Of a stretch of 64,000 nt of DNA, positions 34,181 through 43,521 are shown piece after piece; the first letter of the stretch is position 1; the number at the start of each line of letters is the position of its first letter. The stretch is from Pelagibius sp028280305. GTDB taxonomy: Bacteria; Pseudomonadota; Alphaproteobacteria; Kiloniellales; Kiloniellaceae. The stretch is from assembly GCF_965233615.1 (NCBI RefSeq), contig NZ_OZ247495.1. The stretch is one strand, 5' to 3'. The notes beneath the pieces were generated by a model, which worked only from the letters and a program-made list of their open reading frames with translations, ran no database searches and was not told the origin of the DNA. A program made the position numbers and the translations under genes.

Positions 34181-35818
34181 CTATCGATTCGACTTGGCGC
34201 CTTCCTTATCTATTTCGCCGGTCGTTACGTAGCCCGCAGACAAGTCACTGGATCGCTCCTCTGCGTGCCGTTCCTCCGGGGGGCCATAGCCACCACCGCC
34301 CGGCGTGCGAACCCGAAGCCGATTGTCCGGATCGATTACGTGAGCTCCCTTTCCGGATAGTATTGTGCCGTCGGATACGTGGAGTTCGCCAGGCGCACCT
34401 TTGCCCCCTGACGAACGCCCGCGTGCCGGATTCTTGATCCGGTCAAACGCTGCGACAATCGTGAATGGATTGCCATCGAGGGTGCCGATCTCCATCTCCT
34501 GGCCGAGCCCGCCGCGGTGACGACCGGTTCCACCGGAGTCCGGGCGCAACTCACGGCGCCAGAAGATGAGCGGCGTCGATGCCTCTACCATTTCCACAGG
34601 CGTTCCGCGCACAGCGCTCGGAAAGGAGGTCGCCGACAGACCATCAAGCGTTGGACGGGCACCGGTACCGCCATTGGTGACGATCGATATGGCAAACGGC
34701 TCGGCGGTCGATCCTCCTCGGAATGTCAGCGTCCACAGAGCCGAAGCGCTTTCCGCCGGCACTATGCCCGGGATGATCTGATCAATGCAGCCCAGCACAA
34801 CGTCAGGCAGAAGCCCACCGACAATGTGCCGGCAAGAAACCGGTTGTGGAAATCTGGCGTCGAGGATCGATCCGGCTGGTGCCGTCACTTCGAACACGGA
34901 CAAGGTGCCGTGGTTGTTCGGAACATCCGGCGCGATCGCGCAAGCGAGAGCATAGCTCGTATAAGCGGCAGCATACCCAAGGGGCACGTTGATTCCTCTC
35001 TTGCATGCAGCTGACGAACCTGTCCAGTCAACACGGACTCGGGATCCTGCGACGCTAAGCTCGGCAACCAGTTCGATGGGTTCTTCGAAGCCGTCTACCA
35101 TCATACGATAACTAACGTTGGTATTTGGCAGGGCAGCAAGCTTCGCCTCTACGGCACGGCGCGAGCTCTCGACGATATGGTCAGCAAGGGCGACAATATT
35201 GGATTGTTCGACTTCGCTTAGCAGGTCAGCCAAGCGTTGGACACCTACATCGTTTGAAGCCATCAGGGCGTAAATGTCACCCTCAAGTTCGAACGGCAGG
35301 CGCGAGTTCGCCTTGGCGATCTCGATGAGCGTTTCGTTGAGTTTTCCTTGGTCAGCTAATTTAGAAATTGGGATGCGAGTTCCTTCGGCAAACAGGTCTG
35401 CGGCTTCGGGGCTCAGTCCGATACCGCCTACATCGGTCATATGACCGGTGCAGGCAAAGAGTGCGACCAGCTTTCCGTCGAAGAAAGCAGGCGTCACGAC
35501 GACAAAGTCGTTCAAGTGACCTGCTCCTGCCCAAGGATCGTTCGTCACGAAAACGTCGCCAGGCCGGATAGTTTGCGTCGGGAACACTTCGAGGAACTGC
35601 CCCACCGAAGCAGCCATTGTATTAATGTGTCCAGGCGTTCCGGTACGCGCTTGGGCCAGCATCCGCCCCTGCGTGTCAAATATGCCAGCCGATAGGTCGC
35701 CCGATTCTCGCACAATTGGACTGAAAGCCGTTCGCATGAGCGTGCTGGCCTGGTCTTCGACGAGCGCGATGAGCCGATCCCACATAACTTGAGTCTGAAC
35801 GATCGACTTCCCGCTCAT
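34181..35818 (-). CDS. hyuB: Hydantoinase/oxoprolinase subunit B
   Basis: A 545-residue HyuB-family protein with the family landmarks GHINTMAASVGQFLEVFP, GDVFVTNDPWAGAGHLNDFVVV (about residues 87-108), GHMTDVGGIGLSPEA and the C-terminal RRELRPDSGGTGRHRGGLGQEMEI and TPGGGGYGPPEER. With HyuA it forms ATP-dependent hydrolases of cyclic amides such as N-methylhydantoin or 5-oxoproline, or related carboxylases. Its ATG overlaps the hyuA stop (ATGA). The substrate is unknown but would enter by the neighbouring TRAP transporter. Confidence 0.9.
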   Translation of the reverse strand: MSGKSIVQTQVMWDRLIALVEDQASTLMRTAFSPIVRESGDLSAGIFDTQGRMLAQARTGTPGHINTMAASVGQFLEVFPTQTIRPGDVFVTNDPWAGAGHLNDFVVVTPAFFDGKLVALFACTGHMTDVGGIGLSPEAADLFAEGTRIPISKLADQGKLNETLIEIAKANSRLPFELEGDIYALMASNDVGVQRLADLLSEVEQSNIVALADHIVESSRRAVEAKLAALPNTNVSYRMMVDGFEEPIELVAELSVAGSRVRVDWTGSSAACKRGINVPLGYAAAYTSYALACAIAPDVPNNHGTLSVFEVTAPAGSILDARFPQPVSCRHIVGGLLPDVVLGCIDQIIPGIVPAESASALWTLTFRGGSTAEPFAISIVTNGGTGARPTLDGLSATSFPSAVRGTPVEMVEASTPLIFWRRELRPDSGGTGRHRGGLGQEMEIGTLDGNPFTIVAAFDRIKNPARGRSSGGKGAPGELHVSDGTILSGKGAHVIDPDNRLRVRTPGGGGYGPPEERHAEERSSDLSAGYVTTGEIDKEGAKSNR

Positions 35819-37932
35819 GACGTCCCCTCAGGCAACGGAACACGCTCGAGAATGAGATGGCCCGACGGATGGAGTGACGCAGAAAATGATGGCGGCACGA
35901 TCGTTGTCGTTTGCGGCTCGACAATCAATGCAGGCCCTACAATCCGGGATATCGTGGACAGTTGGTCGCGCTCATGAACGGGGTTCTCAATGGAGCGCCC
36001 ATTGTCTGGGCTGTAAACACATCGTGTTCTTGAAGATATGTTTACTTTCGGTTCGCTCTCGGTGCTGCTTTCTGAATCTTTGACGATACCTTCAATCTGC
36101 TTGGAGAGACGAATACGCCAAGAGATCGCTTCGATTGGCGCACCGGGTAGCGTACGTCCGAACAGATCTTTATAAATCCTCTCGAATTCACTTTTTAGAA
36201 CGTCGGGATCTGGTTTGCCATCGGCGAAGGGTGTCTCAAGTTCGTGACCCTGCCCGATGTAGCGCAAATCAGCTGAATACTGACGTTCAATGCCGTCAAT
36301 GTTTCCGAGCGATTTGATCACTGCGACGGCAGCGGCGTCGATGTCCATCAAGAGCTCTTCGATCACCTCATGGTCATACGCATCAAGGTGCATGGGGCGG
36401 GCCACCGCAATGTCGTAGGCGATCGGCGCGCGCAAGAAGCCAACTGCCGAACCCACGCCAGCACCCTGGGGGACAACAATTCGATTGACGCCAAGTTTTT
36501 CCGCTATGCGTGCGGCATGCAATGGTGCCGCTCCACCGAACGCGACCATGGTATGCTTGGAAAGATCGCAGCCGATTTCCGCGCCGTGAGCTCTTGCGGC
36601 ATTGGCCATTGTTTCATCAACGATTTCGCTCACTCCATAGGCCGCTTCGATCGGATCCATCTTTAGGGAAGTACAGATTTCGGAGCGCATCGCCGCACAA
36701 CTCGCGGCTAAATCAAGGACGATCTTCCCGCCGGCGAAACGATCGGGGTCGATCCGACCCAGCAGGAGGTCCGCATCGGTGACTGTCGGGCGCTCACCGC
36801 CCCTGCCATAACAAGCGGGCCCCGGTTCGGACCCTGCGCTATGAGGCCCGACGGCGATACGCTGTAGCGCGTCGATTGAGGCGATGGAGCCGCCGCCGGC
36901 ACCGATCTCGACCAATTCAACAACGGGCACACGCAGCGGCAGTCCGCTCCCCTTCATAAAACGAGCAGCGCGGTCGACTTCGAACAGTCTGGAGACCTGT
37001 GGCGCCCCATCCTGAATGAAACACACCTTTGCCGTTGTGCCACCCATGTCAAAGGACAACACGCGGTCTTCAGACAGTTCGGAAGCCACAGCGGCAGAGA
37101 GGACGGCGCCGCCGGCGGGACCCGATTCGATAAGGCGAATGGGTGCTTCAAGCGCGTAGCTGACCGGAATGACGCCACCGCTAGAGGCCATCAGCAAGAG
37201 CGGACAGTGAAAGCCCAGCGCACTCAACTCGTTTTGGAGTCTTGTCAGATAGGCCGAGACAAGCGGTTGGATATAGGCGTTCGTGCAGGTGGTGGATACC
37301 CGCTCGAACTCTCGTATCTCAGGGCATATCTCACTCGACAGGCAAATCGGTGCGTCAGGAATGTGCTTCTGGATAACCTCGCGGGCGCGACGTTCATGGC
37401 TAGGGGTGACATAGGAATGCAGGAAGGCAATAGCGACACTCTCTACGGCTTTTGCTTTGAGCGTTCGCGCAATATCGCTGAGGCGAGCCTCATCGAGGTC
37501 CCGTAATATGTCGCCTTTCGCCGAGAGGCGCTCCTGAACGGTAAAGCGGAATTCGCGTTCGATCAGCGGCCGTTGCTTGACGATGTTGAGATCCATCGGA
37601 TCGTGGCGGCCCTCGTAGCCAATCTCGAGAATATCGCGGAAACCTTCGGTCGTTATGAGGGCTGTCTCGGCACCTTTTCGCTCGAGCACCGCATTTGTGG
37701 CCAACGTCGTGCCATGAACGAAGCGACTGACCTCTGACGCCTCTATCCCGGCTTCATCAAGCACCAGTTTGACGCCAGCCAGCAAGGCCTGTTCAGGGGC
37801 GTTGTGAGTGGTCAAGAGCTTGTGCGACCAACGCGATGCATCGCGTTCCAACACAATATCGGTAAAGGTGCCGCCGATGTCGGCCGCCAAGGCCGCTGGG
37901 CCCGTTAAAGCGCTCATTGGCAATCTGTTCAT
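35815..37932 (-). CDS. hyuA: Hydantoinase/oxoprolinase subunit A
   Basis: A 705-residue HyuA-family protein: N-terminal ASKHA-type ATP-binding motif AADIGGTFTDIVLERD (about residues 15-30), VHGTTLATNAVLERKGAETALITTEGF, a second phosphate motif in VLSFDMGGTTAKVCFIQDG (about 294-312), and GAGGGSIASID with YGRGGERPTVTDADLLLG. These match hydantoin utilisation A and 5-oxoprolinase-type subunits. The gene is first in the minus-strand pair, divergent from the class V aminotransferase gene, with a 275-bp shared control region. Confidence 0.9.
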   Translation of the reverse strand: MNRLPMSALTGPAALAADIGGTFTDIVLERDASRWSHKLLTTHNAPEQALLAGVKLVLDEAGIEASEVSRFVHGTTLATNAVLERKGAETALITTEGFRDILEIGYEGRHDPMDLNIVKQRPLIEREFRFTVQERLSAKGDILRDLDEARLSDIARTLKAKAVESVAIAFLHSYVTPSHERRAREVIQKHIPDAPICLSSEICPEIREFERVSTTCTNAYIQPLVSAYLTRLQNELSALGFHCPLLLMASSGGVIPVSYALEAPIRLIESGPAGGAVLSAAVASELSEDRVLSFDMGGTTAKVCFIQDGAPQVSRLFEVDRAARFMKGSGLPLRVPVVELVEIGAGGGSIASIDALQRIAVGPHSAGSEPGPACYGRGGERPTVTDADLLLGRIDPDRFAGGKIVLDLAASCAAMRSEICTSLKMDPIEAAYGVSEIVDETMANAARAHGAEIGCDLSKHTMVAFGGAAPLHAARIAEKLGVNRIVVPQGAGVGSAVGFLRAPIAYDIAVARPMHLDAYDHEVIEELLMDIDAAAVAVIKSLGNIDGIERQYSADLRYIGQGHELETPFADGKPDPDVLKSEFERIYKDLFGRTLPGAPIEAISWRIRLSKQIEGIVKDSESSTESEPKVNISSRTRCVYSPDNGRSIENPVHERDQLSTISRIVGPALIVEPQTTTIVPPSFSASLHPSGHLILERVPLPEGTS

Positions 37933-38022
37933 TCATCCGTATTCAAAGGCGGGCAGCGCCCGCCGCGCACCGAAAGCTAAAAAACTTCGCAACTGTTCTA
38001 AAATGTAAAAATGGATCGTGTA

Positions 38023-38039
38023 TATGCGTAAATCGCATA
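38023..38039. promoter_or_regulatory. Inverted repeat TATGCG-N5-CGCATA in the hyuA/aminotransferase interval
   Basis: A perfect 6+5+6 inverted repeat in the AT-rich interval between the divergent hyuA and class V aminotransferase genes. Its form fits a LysR-type or other dimeric regulator site. The LysR gene at 33040 is the nearest candidate. Confidence 0.45.
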
Positions 38040-38207
38040 AATTACGTCTTCCGGCACTCCGAGTTGAATTCATATCCAAGCATGATGACCCTTTATATGT
38101 AAAACCGGCATAAAGACCCACGAAAAGCGAATTAGGGAAAACAGCCGTCCACCCCTAAGAATCATGACTGAAATCGCTTTGTAGCGAAAGAGGACGGCTA
38201 TTCCACG

Positions 38208-39395
38208 ATGAACGGAAATCAACAAACGGCGCTTTCGGGCTCGGATATCCCCGCTACGGCAATGACCATCCGCTCGATCGGCGATTTGTTTCCGATCAAG
38301 AAGAAACGCTCATACCTCAACAACGCCTCGATCGGCCCGATGTCGGAGCCGGTCCTTGAAGCAGTTGAAGACTTCCTGCATGACGTCCGCGACAACGGTC
38401 GCAACAACTACCCGTATTGGTGTCGCCATGCGGATACGACCATTAAAAACCGTATCGGCCGCTTAATCGGTGCCAGTGGCGACGAGATCGCATTTACGAA
38501 GAATACGACCGAGGGACTTGGATTTGTCGCCAACGGCCTCGATTGGCGCGAGGGCGACAATGTGGTTCTGCCCGACATCGAATACCCGTCCAATGTCTAT
38601 TGCTGGATGAACCTGAAGAAGCGCGGCGTCGAAATTCGTTGGGTGAAGAATCGGGACGGTTATGTGCCGCTAGACGCAATACGCGACGCTATCACCCCAC
38701 GAACGCGCCTCATTTCGCTCAGTCCTGTCCAGTTCTCGAATGGCTTCCGCCAAGACCTCGCACTTATCTCGCAGCTCTGCGCAGAGCGGGGTGTACTGCT
38801 AAACCTCGACGCGATCCAATGGATCGGCGCCTTGAGAATGGACGTCAGTCAGCACCGCATCAATTTCATGTCGGCCGGCGGTCATAAGTGGCTGCTCGCG
38901 CCGATCGGGACCGGCTTCTTTTACTGCAACTCCGAATCGCTGAACCAGCTAGCTCCGCCGACCGTCGGCTACCATACGGTTGATAAGGGCGAAGCGCACC
39001 TTGACTACGAACTGATCTACCGGCCCGGCGCGGGGCGCTTTGAGGAAGCGTTAGTGAATTTCCCCGGCATCTGGGGACTTGATGCAGCCGTCAAACTCCA
39101 GCTCGCCGTTGGTACGATGGAAATCGAGCGGCACATTCTCGATTTAACGGCCTACGCCGCAGATGCCCTGCAGCGGCTTGGCTGTCGGATTGCAAGCCCG
39201 ATGAGTGAGCAGGCGCGATCTGGCCTGCTGTCCTTCACGGTCCCCAATGCAGACGGCGAGCAGATCGAAGCGCGCCTTCGCGACGAGGCTGTCGATATAG
39301 CGGTCCGGGACGGAAGACTCCGGGCCTCACCAAGCTTTTTCAACGATGCCGGCGACATCGATCGTTTGGTCTCGGTCATCGCAGACTCGCTGTAA
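38208..39395 (+). CDS. Class V aminotransferase (cysteine desulfurase/isopenicillin N epimerase-like)
   Basis: A 395-residue fold-type I PLP enzyme: LNNASIGPMS near residue 37, FTKNTTEGLGFVANGL (phosphate-binding, about 96-111), NLDAIQWIGA (Asp201, Gln204) and the cofactor lysine in SAGGHKWLLAPIG (Lys227). This is the class V pattern shared by isopenicillin N epimerases, selenocysteine lyases and aminotransferases; no desulfurase active-site Cys loop is obvious. It is the first plus-strand gene of the TRAP locus and probably racemises or transaminates an amino acid released by HyuAB; that is inference. Confidence 0.85.
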   Translation: MNGNQQTALSGSDIPATAMTIRSIGDLFPIKKKRSYLNNASIGPMSEPVLEAVEDFLHDVRDNGRNNYPYWCRHADTTIKNRIGRLIGASGDEIAFTKNTTEGLGFVANGLDWREGDNVVLPDIEYPSNVYCWMNLKKRGVEIRWVKNRDGYVPLDAIRDAITPRTRLISLSPVQFSNGFRQDLALISQLCAERGVLLNLDAIQWIGALRMDVSQHRINFMSAGGHKWLLAPIGTGFFYCNSESLNQLAPPTVGYHTVDKGEAHLDYELIYRPGAGRFEEALVNFPGIWGLDAAVKLQLAVGTMEIERHILDLTAYAADALQRLGCRIASPMSEQARSGLLSFTVPNADGEQIEARLRDEAVDIAVRDGRLRASPSFFNDAGDIDRLVSVIADSL

Positions 39396-39613
39396 CGGCC
39401 GGCAAAGAAGGGCATGGGAGTGTGCTGTGAAGGTAATCAAACGCAAAACACTTGCAGGAATACAGTGGTAACCGCGGTTCGCCGTATGAGAAGTCTTACA
39501 ACAGTTTCTGGCGAGCAGCTGGATTTGTTAACGAGTTGGCCAGAAGCCAACCGTGTCGAGCCAATGGTTTTGAACGGGTTGGGTCCCTGAGAAACCCAAA
39601 TGGGAGGATAACT

Positions 39614-40687
39614 ATGAAAACCACCTTGGATCGCGTCCTGTTTTCGATTGCCGCCGTAACAGCAGCAGCGATGACAATCTCTACAAGCGTGGTCGCTGAA
39701 GGCATTGCGACCACAAACATTTCCGTGATTGGTTCGTCTGAATCCACCAACATGCATAAGTTTGTCGAACAACCCTTTTGGACTAAGACAGTACCCGAGG
39801 GTTCAAGTGGGGCTGTCGTCGTCGACTTCAAAGGGCTTCAGACAAGCGGTTTGAAGGGGCCGGAGATTCTCCGGCTTTTGAGTACCGGTGCTATTACGAT
39901 TGCGCATGGAACCTTCACCACCGTTGCCGCAGACGACGAAATATTCAATGGAATCGATTTGCCAGGGCTTGCTCCCACAATTCAAACTGCCCGTGCTATC
40001 TCAGAGGCATACTCTCCGGTGGTAGCGGATACGCTTCGCAAAAAACACGGACTGAAACTTTTGGCCGTACTTCCATTTACCAGCCAAGTCTTCTTTTGCT
40101 CAACGCCTATAAACGGTCTTGATGATCTCGAAGGAAAGAAAATCCGTGTATACGGACGTAGTTTGGCAGAACTCGTAGAAGCGGCCGGCGCAACGCCTGT
40201 GACCATTCCATTCAATGAAGTTGTACCCGCTCTTCAAACTGGTGTCGCCGATTGCGCAATTACCGGTATTACGGCAGGTAACACAGCAAAGTGGTATGAG
40301 GTAGCGAAGTACCTTTACAACTTACCGACCGGCTGGGCGATCAACTTTTATGCGGCCAATGCTGATGCGTGGAATGCACTAGCTCCAGAGGCGCGCAGGT
40401 ACCTCGAAACCGCTATTGATCAAATGAAGGACGATGTCTGGGCCTTCACGGCTGAAGAAAATCAGTTCGGAGTGGCTTGCAACACGGGTCAAGATCCTTG
40501 CCAGTACGGCGTCAAAGCCGACATGAAACTAACCTCACTGAGTTCGGAAGATAAAGAGGCGCTTGACCGATTGCTTCTAGAAACCGTGATCCCAAACTGG
40601 GCTCAAAGGTGTGGTGCCGAATGCACCCGCACTTGGAACGACACTGTCGGAAAAGTCGTCAATATGTCCTTGCCTATCCCTGACTAA
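39614..40687 (+). CDS. dctP: TRAP transporter substrate-binding protein
   Basis: A 357-residue DctP-family receptor with a signal peptide (MKTTLDRVLFSIAAVTAAAMT, cleaved near residue 28). Family features are KGPEILRLLSTGAITIAHG, LEGKKIRVYGRSLAELVEAAGATPVTIPFNEVVPALQTGVADCAITG (about residues 175-221) including the conserved Arg. The ATG at 39614 has GGGAGG about 7 nt upstream. A small hairpin (TTGGGT...ACCCAA, 39578-39599) sits just before this signal. With DctQ and DctM it imports a carboxylate-bearing compound. Confidence 0.9.
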   Translation: MKTTLDRVLFSIAAVTAAAMTISTSVVAEGIATTNISVIGSSESTNMHKFVEQPFWTKTVPEGSSGAVVVDFKGLQTSGLKGPEILRLLSTGAITIAHGTFTTVAADDEIFNGIDLPGLAPTIQTARAISEAYSPVVADTLRKKHGLKLLAVLPFTSQVFFCSTPINGLDDLEGKKIRVYGRSLAELVEAAGATPVTIPFNEVVPALQTGVADCAITGITAGNTAKWYEVAKYLYNLPTGWAINFYAANADAWNALAPEARRYLETAIDQMKDDVWAFTAEENQFGVACNTGQDPCQYGVKADMKLTSLSSEDKEALDRLLLETVIPNWAQRCGAECTRTWNDTVGKVVNMSLPIPD

Positions 40688-40769
40688 GATCTCCAACGGT
40701 GCAGAGAAAAAAACCTTGGCTGGGATCAGTCACCCAAACTGACTCTAGTCAAGGTTTGGAATTCCGATA

Positions 40770-41399
40770 ATGAACAAAAACGCGATCCAGAACAGCATCG
40801 CATTGGTCGTGAGCCATTTGGAGCGTCTTGTCCATTTTGGTGTTTGGGTCAATGGCGCAGCGCTAATCCTCGTCGCATTTATGATTGGTTTTGACGTCAT
40901 CGCGCGGAAGATGTTTAACGTCAGTGTAGGGGGAGCTGACGAAATTGGCGGATACTTCCTCGCAATTTCATCAGCATGGGCGGCATCATTCACTCTGTTC
41001 AAGCACAACCATATTCGTATGGACGTGGTTCACGCGCGATTGCCAGAGCGGGGGCAACGCCTGCTGGATTTGCTGGCCCTTCTTGCTCTTTTCGCGTTTG
41101 TTGGCACTGTTGCGTGGTACGCAAATGAGATGTGGATGAAGTCTTTCTCGTTTGGGTCACGCGCCAATACTCCTCTATTGACACCTCTCTGGATTCCACA
41201 AGGTCTGTGGTTGATTGGGCTAGCCATGTTCCTTGTCACGACGACCGCGGCGATAGTGGCAACGATAGGTGTAATGTGCGGCGTGACCTCGCCTGAACTG
41301 ACTCGTCTTGCCATAAAAAAATCGCCAGAAGACGACGTCCGAGATCAGATCCGAGAACTAGAGGCGCATCCCGCCGATTCGTCTGATCGAACAAGGTAG
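40770..41399 (+). CDS. dctQ: TRAP transporter small permease
   Basis: A 209-residue four-helix DctQ-type protein: GAALILVAFMIGFDVIARKMFNVSV with the conserved Asp/Arg of helix 1-2, EIGGYFLAISSAWAASFTLFKHNHIRMDVV, and WIPQGLWLIGLAMFLVTTTAA as the last helix. Located between dctP and dctM; codon use is less GC-rich than in the rest of the window. Confidence 0.87.
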   Translation: MNKNAIQNSIALVVSHLERLVHFGVWVNGAALILVAFMIGFDVIARKMFNVSVGGADEIGGYFLAISSAWAASFTLFKHNHIRMDVVHARLPERGQRLLDLLALLALFAFVGTVAWYANEMWMKSFSFGSRANTPLLTPLWIPQGLWLIGLAMFLVTTTAAIVATIGVMCGVTSPELTRLAIKKSPEDDVRDQIRELEAHPADSSDRTR

Positions 41400-41409
41400 C
41401 GATTCTAAG

Positions 41410-42699
41410 ATGCTGGCAACAACTCTCATTATCCTCTTACTGCTTTTCTGCATCAGCATTCCAGTGGCAGCGGCGCTGGGACTTCTTGGTTTCTCCCTCT
41501 CTGCATTGTTCAGTTCATTTCCACTTCATCGGGCTATCGGCGAAGTGTCTTGGTCTGCGTCTCAGGAATTCCTCTTGGTAGCGGTCCCCCTCTATGTATT
41601 CATGGGGGAGCTGCTAATGAGAAGCGGCGTTGCCGAACGTATGTACGCCGCAATTATCAGGTGGCTCGGATGGTTACCAGGCGGCCTCATGCATTCAAAT
41701 GTAGCCGCGAGCGCAATGTTTGCGGCTACCTCCGGCTCAAGTGTTGCTACCGCGGCTACAATCGGAACTCTGGCTTTACCAGAACAAAAGAAATACGGCT
41801 ATAATGAGCGACTTTTTTTGGGGTCGCTGGCAGCAGGAGGTACACTTGGAATTCTAATTCCGCCTTCGATCAACATGATTGTCTATGGCGTCCTTGCAGG
41901 AGTGTCGATACCACAACTCTATCTTGCGGCGTTTATCCCTGGTGCGCTCCTCGCTCTGATATTCATGGTCACAATTGCTTTTGCATGTGTGATTCGGCCA
42001 AGTCTAGGAGTTCGATCGGATAGGTTCTCGTGGCGTGAGAGGTGCGCTGCGCTTCCCGATCTGATCCCGCCACTTGGATTATTTGTTCTTGTAATAGGAT
42101 CAATATATGCAGGCTGGGCTACTGCCTCTGAGTCCGCAGCGTTGGGAGTGCTGGCTGCGCTCGGTCTAACTGCCTATCGAAAGCGACTTTCCTTAGAAGT
42201 GCTGAGAGCATCAATTGAGGGCACTTTTCGGATTACGGGAATGACAATGCTGATAGTTGTCGGCGCGTTCTTTCTCAATTTTGTGCTTTCGAGTATTGGC
42301 CTGACTGGTCAACTCGTCCAAGTCATCAAGGAACTGGGTTGGTCGCCTCTAGGAACGATGCTGGCTATCTGTCTCTTCTATATCATCCTGGGTTGTTTCA
42401 TGGACGCGTTTTCCATAATGGTCACGACAGCACCAGTGATTGTGCCGATTGTGATCGCTCTTGGATATGATCCAATCTGGTTCGGTGTAGTCATGATGCT
42501 TCTTACCGAAACCGGCATGATCACGCCTCCATTCGGATTCAATCTTTTCGTAATTCAAAGCGTCCGTCATCGTGGGCCAATTAGCGATGTAGCGTACGGA
42601 AGCTTCCCCTTTGTCATTGCATTGCTGATAGCTATTGGGCTTCTGATCGCGTTTCCGAACATTGCTCTTTGGCTGCCAGAAACTGTTTGGCTCAGGTGA
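41410..42699 (+). CDS. dctM: TRAP transporter large permease
   Basis: A 429-residue DctM protein with about 11-12 helices and the conserved segments PLYVFMGELLMRSGVAERMY, ATSGSSVATAATIGTLALPEQKKYGYN (about residues 116-142), GTLGILIPPSINMIVYG and TETGMITPPFGFNLFVIQ. It is the sodium-coupled translocation channel for the DctP ligand and starts 10 nt after dctQ. Confidence 0.92.
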   Translation: MLATTLIILLLLFCISIPVAAALGLLGFSLSALFSSFPLHRAIGEVSWSASQEFLLVAVPLYVFMGELLMRSGVAERMYAAIIRWLGWLPGGLMHSNVAASAMFAATSGSSVATAATIGTLALPEQKKYGYNERLFLGSLAAGGTLGILIPPSINMIVYGVLAGVSIPQLYLAAFIPGALLALIFMVTIAFACVIRPSLGVRSDRFSWRERCAALPDLIPPLGLFVLVIGSIYAGWATASESAALGVLAALGLTAYRKRLSLEVLRASIEGTFRITGMTMLIVVGAFFLNFVLSSIGLTGQLVQVIKELGWSPLGTMLAICLFYIILGCFMDAFSIMVTTAPVIVPIVIALGYDPIWFGVVMMLLTETGMITPPFGFNLFVIQSVRHRGPISDVAYGSFPFVIALLIAIGLLIAFPNIALWLPETVWLR

Positions 42700-42747
42700 G
42701 GACCGTGTGAACGTGGAAGCCGAATCTGAGCCAAAGCAAGGACCAAA

Positions 42748-43521
42748 ATGCGCCTACATACCCTTAGAGTTGGTTTGGTGCTTCCATCCATTAACACGCT
42801 GACAGAGCCCGAGTTCTACAGCGCGGTGGCGTCTGGGCTCACGTTTCATAGCACTAGGGTCTTCATGGCGGAGACCACGCGAGAAGACCTGGAAGCGATG
42901 AATCGTCAAGTCGCTAACGCGTGCAGACTGCTCTCTTCAACCACACCAGACATCGTTGTTTATGCTTGCACAAGCGGTACGTTTGTTTCGGGCCGCGAAG
43001 AGCTCAACAAGCTAATCAATAAGATGGGGAACATTACTGGTTGTCCAATTGTGGCGACCTCTGAAGCAATGCTTGAAGCTTTTTCTTTTATGAACGCGAA
43101 GGAAGTCGCTTTAGTGACCCCATATCCGGATGAGATCACTCGAGATGAGTCGTCATTTATTCAAGATCAGGGGTATGAGGTGGTGTTTGCTGACGGCCTA
43201 GGAAGATCGGGCAAGCATGTGAGGGCGTCACCTGGTGTTGAAGTTGATGCGTTGGTCAAAAAAGCAGCGAAAACGTCAGCTGATCTGATTTTCGTGAGTT
43301 GCACGGACCTGGAAGCGTTTCATCGTGTACAAGATTGGGAAGGGGAGTATGGAAAGACCGTATTGACAAGCAATCAGGTCACGCTTTGGGCCGCGACAAA
43401 TAAGTTGGGCACACTCAGTACTCCATCAAAAGCTAACATTGAGCTCGCTGGCTGGGTGAGAGCTCAATCCCTGTTTGCTCAACCGCCTAAGAAAAGATTT
43501 AAGGAAGGAAGCAATGAGTGA
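42748..43521 (+). CDS. Asp/Glu racemase superfamily protein (maleate isomerase/arylmalonate decarboxylase-like)
   Basis: A 257-residue protein of the aspartate/glutamate racemase superfamily: VGLVLPSINTLTEPEF near the N-terminus, first catalytic cysteine in YACTSGTFVSG (about residue 75) and second in FVSCTDLEAFHRV (about 190). This spacing resembles maleate cis-trans isomerase and arylmalonate decarboxylase rather than hydantoin racemase. It follows dctM by 48 nt and overlaps the broken SnoaL-like gene by 8 nt. Candidate reactions are isomerisation, racemisation or decarboxylation of the imported acid. Confidence 0.82.
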   Translation: MRLHTLRVGLVLPSINTLTEPEFYSAVASGLTFHSTRVFMAETTREDLEAMNRQVANACRLLSSTTPDIVVYACTSGTFVSGREELNKLINKMGNITGCPIVATSEAMLEAFSFMNAKEVALVTPYPDEITRDESSFIQDQGYEVVFADGLGRSGKHVRASPGVEVDALVKKAAKTSADLIFVSCTDLEAFHRVQDWEGEYGKTVLTSNQVTLWAATNKLGTLSTPSKANIELAGWVRAQSLFAQPPKKRFKEGSNE

